Below are positions 23,591 through 34,739 of a stretch of 64,000 nt of DNA, in pieces. The stretch is from Anadara kagoshimensis (Eukaryota > Mollusca > Bivalvia > Arcoida > Arcidae), in the NCBI GenBank assembly GCA_021292105.1, contig CM037871.1, forward strand, positions 17,851,460 through 17,915,459, in the 5' to 3' direction. Made by a program: the position numbers and the translations under genes. The stretch's first letter is position 1. Each line of letters opens with the position of its first letter. The notes under the pieces were generated by a model. The model saw nothing but the letters and a program-made list of their open reading frames with translations. It did no database searches and was not told the origin of the DNA.

Positions 23591-23951
23591 GCTATGATGC
23601 AAATTTGCAGCAAAATTCAATTTATTCAAATGCAATAAATTATTTATCCTTTTCAACATTTCTATGCTCATAAGAGTAATGATTGAAAACTTTTTATCGA
23701 TCATACTGAAATAATTAGCCTACTAGCCGCGGTCATTACAAATGCGATTTTGTAAACAAACAAGACGGGACATGCTTTGGTGTATATTTTTCGGTGCAAT
23801 TATTTGTCATGGGCTATCTGAACAAAATTTCGTTGCACAAGGTATGAAGCAAACCTATCTCTTTACTATAAGTATTGTCACTGCATGTGTAAGTTAAACT
23901 GTGTCCGTAAAATCACCGTTTACTGACTTTTCACAAGAAAATTGAACTTAC
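23591..23951. promoter_or_regulatory. CNTLN first intron, promoter-proximal
   Basis: Repeat-free sequence with several CpG (CTAGCCGCGGTCATTAC near 23723). It may carry promoter-linked elements. Confidence 0.25.
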
Positions 23952-24070
23952 CGGAAGTTTGTGTGCCCGCTGTCAAGCATTGCCACAAACCAGCTCGATA
24001 TATTGTCGTAAATTATAATTTGAGATTATTTTTCCAACACCAAAACAGCAAAAGTGATACGAATTGATTA
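23952..24070 (-). other. CNTLN: Candidate non-coding first exon of CNTLN
   Basis: A strong donor (TTCCG|gtaagt) at 23951 faces the first coding exon across a 1.8 kb intron. Upstream on the same strand is a TATA-like sequence. The exon has ATG-CTT-GAC opening a short reading frame of 10 codons; after splicing it meets TGA four bases before the main ATG. The start of the exon is estimated from the TATA position. The plus strand reads CCGGAAGT, an ETS-type motif, at the donor. No transcript supports this. Confidence 0.42.
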
Positions 24071-24096
24071 TATTTTTAAAAGAAATGAGTATAACC

Positions 24097-24104
24097 TATT
24101 TATA
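24097..24104 (-). promoter_or_regulatory. TATA-box-like TATAAATA upstream of CNTLN
   Basis: On the minus strand the sequence reads CTTATAAATAGG, about 27 bases before the estimated start of the first exon. In AT-rich DNA such matches are frequent, so this rests mainly on its position. Confidence 0.3.
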
Positions 24105-24930
24105 AGATCTTGCCCAGCATTAATTTAAATACTTTTGTAACTGCCGCATTGATAGTCGGAAGTGGGATGCAGTCTTTTTCGCGCCATTAAATTCAATCTG
24201 AGTTGACAGGGTACACGTGCAATCAAGTTTGAAATCCAGTTCCCACCCCATTCCCAGTTTGAATAATTTTGAATACATCTTTTGGATGTCAATCAGGAAA
24301 TGAATTGTTATGAATAAGATGATTTTATTACTAACAACAGATAAGGGTCCATAAACTTTGAAGTATCCCTTAAAGGAAGACTGGACAAGCAATTCTGTTT
24401 AACAGTGAATTAATTATACTCTTTATCTCCATAGAAAATCAAATCAAATTGAATTTCCAAAATATGAAAGTAGTAGAGAAAATTAAGAGTGCCTGTATGA
24501 AGAAAACGACCAACTTCAAAAAAAGTTGTAGAGAAACAATATTTAAGACAAGTTGCAGTTAAAAAGTAAAATTGTCTACCTTAAGTCTTTCAGAAGAAGT
24601 AAAACAAAAACATGTTGAACAATTTTTTGTAGACGAGCTGCCTCCATTTGAGTTGGGTTATATTATAGGAATTGGGTGTACATAAATAGCGTTGTCTCCC
24701 CTTTGATCAGCAGGTTGTAAAACAAAAATTTTTAGTTAAAAAGAAGGGCAAATTATTGACTCAACAAAAATGTTCGACAATTTTCTTGTAAAAAACAGAA
24801 GGCTGCCTTACATTTTCAGCTTATCTTGAAAAAAGTATGTGAGTTCAGCAATTTTCTAAAAAAATTAAAGAATTGTCTCAGTTAGATCTTAAGGTAATTA
24901 TCTCAACCTGTTGTAGGAACAGAGGCTGGG
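24105..24930. other. Intergenic, upstream of CNTLN
   Basis: Contains TTTTCGCGCCATTAAA near 24176, an E2F-like TTCGCGCC site on the plus strand, which is plausible for a cell-cycle/centrosome gene. Otherwise nothing recognised. Confidence 0.3.
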
Positions 24931-24932
24931 TA

Positions 24933-25170
24933 CAGTCAAACCTGTCTATGAATGCCATCTAAGGCAGGGATGAAGTTTAACTATTTTGAGTTGGGAGCCC
25001 AGCTCACCTTTGAAGAAAGTTGCAATAGCAATACATAGCAAAAATCTTAAAACTTTGGGGACCCAGACAGTTTTCTGAGGGCCATGGCGTACTGGGTCCC
25101 TAACCAAATCTCAATCCCTGTAAGGGAACCAGTAAAAGTGGTCTAAATGGACAGATGACCCTTTTATACA
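24933..25170 (+). mobile_element. TA-target MITE interrupted by another MITE
   Basis: CAGTCAAACCTGTCTATGAA starts it after TA; it stops at CTAAGG (24964) and resumes at 25121 with TAAGGGAACCAGTAAAAGTG, exactly as the 10000 copy reads (CTCAAGGGAACCAGGAAAAG). The right end is decayed. Confidence 0.75.
24965..25120 (-). mobile_element. MITE with CAGGGATGAAG ends, nested
   Basis: Starts CAGGGATGAAGTTTAACT and ends TCAATCCCTG; TAAGG is duplicated on both sides (24960-24964, 25121-25125). Same family as 41797-41952 and 58889-59048. Confidence 0.85.
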
Positions 25171-25494
25171 TTTTCATATAACATGAATAAAGAGTAATAG
25201 GGATAAAATTTTACTGGCCTTTAAAAGAAGGTTGGTACAGTGTTATAAAAAATTATATAATCTGAATTTTAGAAAGGCAGATCACCAGTGTCAAAGTTAA
25301 GACTGAAAAATAATAATTGGATGATAATGGCCATTAATATTATGTATTGACCAAATTCCTTCAGTATACAATGCAATGTGACACCATGTTAACATTTTGT
25401 CCATAGTAATTCCTGCATCTAATATTAAAATTTTTTGTTTGATTATACATGTATACAGATAAATAACATTGTCATTATAAATTCACAGGTTCAT

Positions 25495-25620
25495 CAGTGG
25501 CTAAGTGGTCTAAATTGCAAACTCAAAAATCACAGTATAGCACCTCTTGCCATCTAAGTCAAAATAACACTTTGGGAAAAATCTTAATATGTAAATTTTG
25601 TCAATCTGCTTGCCAAAGAT
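25495..25620 (+). mobile_element. Degraded SINE family B
   Basis: CAGTGGCTAAGTGGTCTAAA head and a decayed body to CTGCTTGCCAAAGAT. No tail. Confidence 0.55.
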
Positions 25621-25864
25621 AATAATTAATTTATGAATTCATTAAGCCATTTATTTATTCATTCACTAATTCATTCAAAATGCCTAATTTTAACATTAAA
25701 ATTTAATTTTATGCAATATTCAGTTTTAATATTTCAATGTATAAATGTCATACAAATGAACCATATGCCAAAATCTTTCCAGGTGAAATCTTCAATGTTA
25801 TTCAAAGATGAGGTTAAGGCACCAAATCACAAATTAATTTTGATGGGATACAAAGTGTCATGAA

Positions 25865-27190
25865 CTGATTAATGTTCCCCTCCACTATAACAATGTCAAT
25901 AAAAATCCTGGAGACAAAGGAGTCGTGTAAGGGAGATAACTCTTCCAAAGACCAAATCCTAAGTTAATGTCGATACAATGCATAAATTTCTTTGTTCAAC
26001 CTAAAATTTCCCTTTTTAACCTAATCAGCCAATTAGTGCACTGCGGGTCTTAAACAGCAGATTAAAGTTATGTAAGGGGGATAACTCTACACAACACCAA
26101 ATCACAAATTAATGTTGATATGATAAAAAATTCCTATTCCCACCTTGCTAAACCGATTGATGTTCCCCTCATCATAAACAACCAATGAAAATCCTGGAGA
26201 CTAAATTTATGTAAGGGAGATAACTGCACAATATCAAACCACAATTTAATGTTGATATGATATAAGAATGTATTTGTTTCCACCTAATCCACCAATAAAT
26301 GTCCCCCTTGTCTAAATAGACCATGAAAATCCTGAAGATTAAATTTAATTAAGGGAGATAATTCTGCACAACTTCAAATCATAGTTTATGTTGATATGAT
26401 ATAAAATGTCATTTTTCCCACCTAACTAAAAATTGATGTTCCCTTCATCCTAAACAACCAATGAAAATCCTGGAGACTAAAGTTATGTAAGGGGGACAAC
26501 TCTGCATAACACCAAATCATGAGGTTATGTTGATTTGGTAATTTCCATGTGCACTTAACTGACCAATTAATGACCCCCTTGTTCTAAACAACCAATGGAA
26601 ATCACAGATTAAAGTCATGTAAGTAGATAACTCTATAAACACCAAATTACAATTACAATGTAATTGATTGATACAATACAAGAAATGTCCTTCTCACATG
26701 TTCCCCTTGTGTGAAGCAACCAATAAAAAACCTGGAGACTGAAGTTATTGAAGGGTGACAACTCTGCATAACACCAAACAGTGGCGGATTTAGGGGAGGG
26801 GTTGCGGGGGTTGCAACCCCCCCTTTGAAAAATTTAAAAAAGAGAGAGAGAGTGAGATATTGACTGATTAAAATTATTTTCTTGGCCCCATCGGGGCTCT
26901 GCCCTAGACCCATCGTCTCTGGAAGCTCGCGCATTGGCGCTCGCATCTAGTATTGATATAATTCTCGCCCATCCCTTTAAAAAATCCTGTATAGATCTCA
27001 ACCCCCCCCCCCCCTTTCAAAAAATCCTGGATAGTTGTCAACCCCCCCTTTCAAAAAATCCTGTATCCGCCCCTGCCAAATCACAAGTTAATGTTGGTAT
27101 TGTACAAAAATGTCTTTTTCAACCCAATTCTCCAATTAATGTTCCTCTTGTTCCGGACACTAAAGTTATGTAAGGGAGATAATTCTACTA
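25865..27190 (+). repeat. Tandem array, unit about 135-150 bp
   Basis: Each unit has TTAATGTTCCCCT, ACAACCAATGAAAATCCTGG, GTTATGTAAGGGAGATAACT, ACACCAAATCACAA and TTAATGTTGATATGAT. TAAGGG-type landmarks lie at about 25927, 26077, 26212, 26351, 26487, 26620, 26751 and 27171. A 297-base transposon sits inside. Confidence 0.9.
26779..27075 (+). mobile_element. Non-autonomous DNA element inside the tandem array
   Basis: It starts CAGTGGCGGATTTAGGGG and ends ATCCGCCCCTG, with CCAAA duplicated (26774-26778, 27076-27080). Array units elsewhere give the empty site ACACCAAATCAC. It contains three copies of CCCCCTTTCAAAAAATCCTG and a C14 run. Confidence 0.88.
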
Positions 27191-27731
27191 AAACTGTAAA
27201 ATGGAAACTGTCAAAAAAAAAGATTGTATAAAAATACACTTAATTTTAAAGTATGCATAGAAACTAAAAAGCATGATTTTTAACGATTTGAGTACAGTAT
27301 TATCTGATTCTGCAAACTTGTAACATATGATAAATAGGATGTGTAATTATTGTGAATTTGTGATTTAATGAACACTTGTATTAGAACAATAGATGTGAGC
27401 AGAAATGATGTCAAATGATATCACTTAACAATTAATCATTTGAAATGCCTGATGTCAAATAATACAGGACTGCATACAAATTGCTTATTTTGGGGCCGAA
27501 AATGTGCCCCATTCTCAAGTTCAAACCCTATATTTTTCCCAAATATTCGGTTAAATATTTCCAATTTAAATAAATTAAGTTCCAAATTGTAACTTATCAC
27601 ATTTTTCTTTGTATTTTCTATTAGATTTTTTCCCAAACTTGCATGAAAAGAGACTTTCCCTAATTCCAAGGAATCTGAACCAAGCACCAAAGGGATTTGA
27701 TGGCACTATGCCGCAAATACTTTCATATCTG
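27191..27731. other. Intergenic, nothing recognised
   Basis: AT-rich, with no gene or repeat family identified. Confidence 0.4.
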
Positions 27732-28006
27732 CAGGGGACATTCCCCAGGTCTGAGGTCCTGGACCGATTGATTTTACAATAGGACCATTGATATTTAAAC
27801 TGGTCAAGGATGATGGACTTACCCTTTTTTACCACAAAAAAAAGCTTTATTACCATTTTATCAGAAAAATAAAGTTTTTTTCTATATGGTAATATATTAC
27901 ACATGGACTTTCAAATGTTGACTTTCAAAACTTTACATGGGACCTTCAAAAAAGAAAGGCAAAAGATCCTAGACCTTCCATTTTAAAACACAGATTTGAA
28001 CCCCTG
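27732..28006 (-). mobile_element. hAT-like element, CAGGGGTTCAAA family
   Basis: Reverse copy, from CAGGGGACATTCCCC to GATTTGAACCCCTG, with the internal landmarks GGTCCTGGACC and AAGATCCTAGACCTTCC. Sister copies at 41196-41457 and 44830-45077. Confidence 0.78.
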
Positions 28007-28589
28007 TTAATGGGTACAAAATCAAAGATACAGACTCTTTGCTAGAATGAACCAGACCAAATGTAACAAGCAAATTCAGTGAATTAGTATCCCCACCAGT
28101 TGGTATTGTTTGGGATTTGCACTTATGTTCAAAAGGGACATAATTTCCAACAAAATGAGCAAACTAACTCGGGTTAATGATGATCTCCTTTTAATGTTAA
28201 TGTTTTGAACCAAATTTCATAAATAGTACTTGGAGATTTACTCCAGACAAAATGGACACTTAAAGGGACAGCGCTTCAAATTTAATATTCCGCTCTTTTT
28301 TTTAAAAGCAGAGATTAAAATTGAAAAAAATAAATAAATGAAAACAAATTAAAAGAAAAGAAAATGAGTTTAAAATTGTAATGTTGAAATGTTTAAATTA
28401 GTTTTAAATAATCAAAACAAAAAGTTTTTAAAAAATTCAAATAAATTGAATGAAGACTGGTAATGCAGAACAGTGTGTGTTGTTGATAAAACTGTTTGTA
28501 TGATCATTAGGTCTAGATCAATGAATTAAAACATGAATCATGATAACTTGAAGAGAAATTCTAGATAGATAAGATTTCTTTAATTTCCT
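28007..28589. other. Intergenic, nothing recognised
   Basis: A-rich, low complexity in the middle (28300-28450). Confidence 0.4.
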
Positions 28590-29013
28590 TTTTAATAGAT
28601 GACAGATGACAAAGATGACAGTTTGCAGTTTATAGTTACAGCAACAACCGATACCCATCCTCTCCATCCTCCGACGACGTTAAAGTTAAAACTGCGCCAG
28701 TACAATAGACACCAGGGAGTTGCATATAGATTTTTTTCTGTTCTTCTGATGGAATGCCAGCTTTCATTTAACAATGGTATGAAATTTTTGTCACCAAAGA
28801 AAGCCCCATTTATACAGCTAATTACTGTGATTTGTGACCATACTGTGCATGTGGGGAGAATTAATTAAATCCATATGGGCCCTCTGAGGGGGAATTAATT
28901 AAGTCCACATGGGTCCACGAGGGGAAGTTTTAAATAAACATGCTTAAATAGAGTTTTAAGTCGCGATTGTTGTATGTGTATGATGTGATTGGGATTTTTA
29001 TTGATTGATTTTT
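28590..29013. promoter_or_regulatory. Complex intergenic island with a duplicated AATTAATTAA block
   Basis: This repeat-poor stretch is richer in GC than its flanks. It has an open frame at 28599-28868 (starting MTDDKDDSLQFIVTATTD) that resembles no family I know. At 28858-28925 a block GAATTAATTAA(A/G)TCCA(T/C)ATGGG occurs twice about 36 bases apart; TAATTA is a homeodomain core site. It could be regulatory DNA of either divergent gene. Confidence 0.25.
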
Positions 29014-29026
29014 GTGTTAATTGCAG

Positions 29027-29179
29027 TGTATGTACAGAGTGTTGGGACGTCCTCCGCAGTGTCACAGACAACTAACTGTTGACAATTCTTCTCTTTGACT
29101 AGCTATTATATTGACTGGATTGCTTTGGCGGTTGATATTGGAGTCGGGGAATTATGTCCGAGGGATTAACGGCTTAAGG
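29027..29179 (+). other. Candidate non-coding 5' exon between the two genes
   Basis: A good acceptor (GTGTTAATTGCAG) at 29014-29026 and a good donor (TTAAGG|gtaagt) bound 153 bases that have no long open frame and are more GC-rich than the surroundings. It could be an upstream untranslated exon of basonuclin. Weighing against it, the donor end recurs in the tandem array that follows, so it may be chance. Confidence 0.25.
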
Positions 29180-30130
29180 GTAAGTGATAAAAGTTTGCCA
29201 TACTTTTCACGTTCGTCCAACTTTCCAAAGTAGAAATTTTGTTGTAATTGGTTGTTTTGTCATTCTGCTAGAATATATGAAACATTGTGTTTTAATGATG
29301 GAGTGGGGGGAATTACTTAGGTACTTTGAGTTATTACCAGCTTAAGGGTAAATGATAAAAGTTTGTTTCACTTTCCATGTTCGTCCAGCTTTCTGAAGTA
29401 GAATTTGTTTCTAAATGGGCTGTTCTGTCATTCTTGTTAAAATGTATTGTTTATATGAAAATTTTTGTTTTTGATAATGGGGTTTGGGAATTATGTCTGA
29501 GGGATTAATGGCTTAAGGTTAAGTGATTAAAGTTTGCTTCACTTACCGGGTTTGTCCAACTTTCTGAAGAAGCAAGACCACAATTTATTGCAAATATGTT
29601 GTTTTGCCATTCTAATAAATAGTGTATTATTTATATGAAACATTGTATTTTAATGATGGAGTCTGGGAATTACTTGGGGAATTGGTACCAAGGGATTAAT
29701 GGCTTATGGGTAGGTGATAAAAGTTTGCTACTCTTTTCATGTTTGTCCAACTTTCCAAAGTAGCAGTTCTGTTGCAATGGGTTGTTTTGTCGTTCTGGTA
29801 AAAAGTGTGTATTGTTTATATGAAACATTGTGTGTTAATGATGAAGTTTGGGAATTACTCGGGGAATTGATTTCGAAGGATTACTGGCTCATTTGTTAGT
29901 GATAAAAGTTTGCCATTCTAACTTTCTAAAGTAGCAAGACCACAATATATCATAAATGGGTTGTTTTGTCATTCCTGTAAAAGGTGTATTCAATTCTTTA
30001 TATAATAAGCTGTGTTTTTTATGGAGCCTAGGAATAATGTCTGAGGGATTTTGGCCTAAGGGCTTGCCTCACATCTCACGTTCATCCAACTTTTCGAAAG
30101 TAGCAATAAGACAGTTCTGCTGTAAATTGG
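29150..30130 (+). repeat. Tandem array, unit about 180 bp, carrying splice-donor-like ends
   Basis: Units share GAGGGATTAATGGCTTAAGG, GTGATAAAAGTTTGC, CGTCCAACTTTCCAAAGTAG, GGTTGTTTTGTCATTCT and ATATGAAACATTGTG. Starts lie near 29160, 29335, 29500, 29690, 29875 and 30045. The first overlaps the end of a candidate exon. Confidence 0.9.
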
Positions 30131-30191
30131 TTATTTTATTGTCCTCGTTAAAAGTGTGTATTACGAGTATATATTTAGTGTTTGAAATAAC

Positions 30192-30335
30192 AGCCTGTCC
30201 CACAGTCTGAGGCTGTGTCAGCCTCTCCCACAGTCCGAGGCTGTGTCAGCCTCTCCCACAGTCCGAGGCTGTGTCAGCCTCTCCCACAGTCCGAGGCTGT
30301 GTCAGCCTCTCCCTCAGTCCGAGGCTGTGTCCGAG
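30192..30335 (+). repeat. 28-bp GC-rich repeat with hairpin potential
   Basis: Five copies of CCTCTCCCACAGTCCGAGGC plus TGTGTCAG. Across the unit junction GAGGCTG-TGT-CAGCCTC forms a perfect 7-bp stem with a 3-base loop. Strikingly GC-rich in this AT-rich region. Confidence 0.93.
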
Positions 30336-30339
30336 TTAC

Positions 30340-31235
30340 TTTTTCAATAGTTTCCTTTACACTTATATCATAATAGAAAATGTGGATATTATCACGATAA
30401 GGACTAATTGATTTTTTTTTTTTTTTTTTTTTTCTTTGAAAATTTGGAAATTATCATGAAAAAAGACTGCAATACAAGGACTGGTTTCAGAATTGTACTT
30501 GTTTTGAACACTGCTATTTACATGAATATGAAAAATTGTGTATTTTATGATTTATTTTTTAACTTCAGGCAAGCATAGAAATCTGCTATATGGAATTTCT
30601 TGTATAATATTTGTCGTATTTGTCATAAATTTTGTTATATCATCTATGCATCTCTCAGGGTTGTCGTTTCCGTGAAAGGCATGGAGATTTATATCTGGAG
30701 ACATCCATTATATTTTATGTCGCTTCGTATAATTTTTTTATTTATTTATTTTTTAGTTTATTTTTTTATTTATTTTTTATTTTCTATCAGCGCAATATAC
30801 TTAGTCATGTGACTTTTTTATTTTGTTTAATCTTGCGACTTATTGCAATGATATATGGGACAAGTATAAGATATAATAAATGATAAATCAATGGCTTCTC
30901 GTCGTGAATTTACCAGGAAATGCTTTGGGACTCTCTGATAAAATGTCACTGTCTCTTCAATATATCGACTCATCAATAATTTTTTCCCATTTTTCCAATT
31001 TCATATTTCTTGGGATTTTTACTTGAATAGCTTGAATTTTATTAAATCTAGGGCTCTTGTAAATTAAAATTTATTGAAGATCAGAGTTTGCATTCTTGAA
31101 TAAATAAATAAATTTTGTTGAAATATATTTTTATGATATAAAAATATGACTTTAAAATTTTTATCATTAATATTTACATTTAATTTTTTGTATAAGATTA
31201 CCAGTATCTATAATAAGTGGGTCAGTTTCATAATA
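30340..31235. repeat. AT-rich intergenic with poly-T
   Basis: A run of about 23 T near 30412-30434 and TTTATTTATTTTT tracts at 30730-30785. No gene seen. Confidence 0.6.
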
Positions 31236-31239
31236 TATA

Positions 31240-32275
31240 ACATAGGATAGATCACAAAAATATCAGTGTAGATCACCAAAGACAGATCACAAAAGATAGA
31301 TCACAATAGATAGATCACACAAGATAGAGCACACAGGATAGATCATACAATGATAGATCATAAAGAAGTAGATCACAAAAGATGGGTCACATAGGATAAA
31401 TCATATAGGATTGATCACAAAAGATTTATTATGCTGGATAGATCACAAAATATGGATCCCACTGGATGGATCACAAAAGATTGATCACTCTGGATAGACC
31501 ACACAGGATAGATTATACAGGATAGATCATAAAAGATAGATCACACAGGATACAAGAGAGACAATATAGATGATATAAGATAGATCACACAGGATAGATC
31601 GCAATAGATAGATAACACAAGATAGAGCACACAGGATAGATCACACAATGATAGATCATAAAGAAGTAGATCACAAAAGATGGATCACACAGGATAAATC
31701 ATATAGGATTGATTACAAAAGATTTATTATGCTGGATAGATCACAAAATATGGATCCCACTGGATGGATCACAAAAGATAGACCACACAGGATACAAGAG
31801 AGACTATATATATATCTATATAGATGATATAAGATAGATCAGACAAGATAGATCACACAGGATAGATCAAACAGGATAGATCACACAGGATAGATCACAC
31901 AATTATAGAGCATTAAGGATTAAGGATTAGATCACACAGGATAAATGATATAGGATAGATCACAAAAGATAGATCCAGCTGGATGGATCACAAAACTTGG
32001 ATCACTCTGGATAGATCACATAAGATAGATTATACTGGATAGATCACAAAGGATAGATTATAAAAGATAGACAAGATAGATGATATAAAATAGATCACTT
32101 AATATAAATTGTACAGGATAGAGCTCTCATGATAGATCATAAAAGATAGATCACACAGGATAGATGACAAATGACAGATCACACAGGATAAATCACAAAG
32201 GATGGATAAAAAAGGCTAGATTGTACAGGATAGATCACAGAATATCAATCACACAAGATAGATCACATTAATTAG
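31240..32275 (+). repeat. GATAGATCACA-type satellite, about 1 kb
   Basis: Variants of a 14-15 base unit (GATAGATCACACAG, GGATAGATCACAAAA). A block of about 180 bases (AGATAGAGCACACAGGATAG ... GGATCCCACTGGATGGATC) is duplicated, with starts near 31325 and 31622, an offset of about 297 bases. Confidence 0.92.
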
Positions 32276-32279
32276 ATAC

Positions 32280-32890
32280 TTTTAATTATTTTACCATTTT
32301 GTAGTGAAATTTTTAATTTGTTTTTTAATTGTGAAAGTCAACCTGATGTTTAAGCTAAAAACCAAAGATTTTTAATTCGAATGGGCCCCAATACAGGTCC
32401 CAAATATGTTTAGCCCACTGGGAGTCCTGAGATCAGAGAAGATAGATCACACAAGATACCATATTGTCAAATTAGTCGTTTTACTTCTATTATCATGTAT
32501 AATTAAGTGGTATCACATTTTGGACCATCTTGTTTGCCAGGTCCCGTGGGAGTAGCCAATCCCGTGGGAGTCACATATTCCTTTAAGTCACTGATTTAAT
32601 TAAGCCATTCTGATAGAAGTGTTTCTTCCCCCCAATTAAACATGCAATATTAATTACATCATGTGACAAGCAGTTACCACAGCGATATTGTCTTGGTCAC
32701 AGAAATTCTTTCATCTTGTCAGGACTACCATTTTTTTCTTGGTTTATTGAACTGTAATTTAATATATAATCTTTACATCTGTAACAATTCTTGATTTATG
32801 GTTTGTCTTTGATTTTAGCCACCAAATTGTTTAAAAATCTAAAATTTTCAGAATTTTTTGTCATCATCTGTTCATCATTATCATCAGAAA
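32280..32890. other. Intergenic, nothing recognised
   Basis: No gene or repeat family identified. Confidence 0.4.
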
Positions 32891-32892
32891 CA

Positions 32893-32920
32893 ACACAACA
32901 TCACCATCATCATCATCATT

Positions 32921-32984
<64 letters not shown>

Positions 32985-33070
32985 ACTTCCTCCTCCTCAA
33001 TCATCATCATCATCACCACCTCTTCCTCCTTCTTTCCTTCTCATCATCATCATCACCATCATCATCATAA
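32893..33070 (+). repeat. CAT/ATC trinucleotide microsatellite
   Basis: Long (ATC)n with interruptions. It produces apparent poly-His or poly-Ile frames, which are not taken as genes because no conserved sequence flanks them. Confidence 0.95.
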
Positions 33071-33184
33071 AACCTGCTATAGTGACCACCTCTGTAATAA
33101 AGATCACAATAAAGATTAAAAAAAAGACATATTCTTAAAAGCAATAAATTTCATTTAGATACTAATGCATTAAAACCCAATCAG

Positions 33185-33520
33185 GGGGACATAAACATAT
33201 TGAAGTAATAGACAGGTAGCCTTTATATAGAGGTTAAATAGACAGGTAGCCTTTATATAGAGGTTATTTTTGGTTGAAATATTAAGTAAAGGGAATTTAA
33301 AACTCTTTATCTTAATGGACATATGGTCTTTCTAAAGAGGTTATTTTTGGTCAAAATATGAAACAAGGGGCCTTAAAACAATGGTCTTAATGGACAGGAG
33401 GTCTTTATAGTTTAAACAATATTTTATTTATGTTTCAAGTACAATTTACAAATAAATAATATAAAGAGGATCCCGGAACAAGAGGTCTTTATATAGTCAG
33501 GTTGGCACAATAACCTACAA
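33185..33520 (+). repeat. Degenerate CTTTATATAGAGGT-type repeats
   Basis: GACAGGTAGCCTTTATATAG is duplicated 49 bases apart, followed by looser copies (GGTCTTTCTAAAGAGGTTAT; GGAGGTCTTTATAG). Related to 15530-15800. Confidence 0.75.
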
Positions 33521-33589
33521 CCTTCAGTTTTATTTTCATTTGTAAAACATAAAACACATTTATAAACCGTTTAAAATGTAAACTGAAAA

Positions 33590-34030
33590 AGTATATAAAT
33601 TATAAAGAAAAGTTCAAAATTACTGCTGTGTTATAACCTTATATATGATTCTATTGATAAAGCACAATTTGTTTAACCAAAATATAAATTATAAAAAAAA
33701 GTAAAAATTTCACTCTTGCATTATATAACCTTGTACATTTACAAAATAGGATTTATTAAAGATTTGCAATTCCTTTTTCTTAAATTAAAAAAAAAACATT
33801 TTTAAAAATTTATAAAAAAGAAAAATGTTCAAATTTTACTACATGTATTATAATATTGTGTTTATCAATATAAATAAAAAAAGAAAAAAAGTTCACTGAT
33901 AAAAAGTTCAAATTTCACTGTTGTCATTTATTGCCCAAATTATAAATGTGTTTTAATTTGAATTTGTTATATATTGCCCTATTTATAAAACATTTTAGTA
34001 CGAAATTGTCATATGTTGCCCTATTTGGCA
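33590..34030. repeat. Degenerate AT-rich tandem repeat
   Basis: AAAGTTCAAA(T)TTTACTGCTG and TATAACCTTATA-like blocks recur about four times at roughly 110-base spacing. 34030-34740 contains nothing recognised. Confidence 0.6.
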
Positions 34031-34739
34031 CCTCATCTTAGGGAAGGGCATCATCACATCATCAGAAGACAGGAGAGAACATCTTCCACAGTAGGTGTCC
34101 CTCTATTTCTGTGATAAAGACTGTCTAAATTATCTGTGCGGCCCCCATTGGATTGGCTGCTACTGCTGCTGATGATGATACTCAGCCTGAGTGTCCTGTA
34201 TCATGATCATCACTTATACACATTTTACTGGTGTTGATTTCATTCCCAAACAGAACTTAAAACAACCAACAAGTTTTATTTATATATTAGGGGACGGAAG
34301 ATCATTCCTTGTCATATAGTTGTCAAAAATCGAGTTTTTTTTTACTTGAAAAAAAAATCTGTGATTTTTACGTCATTTGCGGGGTAAGCTGGTCTTTTTA
34401 TATGTTTGATTTCTGTACTTTTTTAAAGGTGATGAGTTTAATTAATTATTTAAGTTAATTAGATTACTGGATAATTTTTATTTGCTTAGGACAAGTAAAT
34501 AATTGATTTAGAATAGAGCATGGTGTTTTCTGGGATAATGTGATCGTCTTTGTATTGACCCTAAGACATATTGTGATTTTTCCCGAGAGGGATATTAATT
34601 TTAGGTCAATATAATGTCTAACCATCCAAATGGTATAATATATAATATTTTTATAACTCTTGCAGAATCGGGCTAATAAAATTTGTTTTAAGAGAAAGAC
34701 AGCCTTAGACATATGGGACAACCATTAGAGAGATCTGGG

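Noticed and set aside
25865..27190. Regularly spaced repeats suggesting a CRISPR-like array
   Set aside because: Repeats and spacers are both similar between units, with a long period (about 140 bp), in a eukaryotic genome; this is an ordinary tandem array.
28599..28868. Open frame of 89 codons (MTDDKDDSLQFIVTATTD)
   Set aside because: No family resemblance and no matching splice partner; the opposite strand is also open over part of it. Kept only as part of a possible regulatory or 5' region.
32791..33138. Poly-His and poly-Ile open frames
   Set aside because: Direct products of the (ATC)n microsatellite; the flanks have no conserved protein sequence or splice logic.
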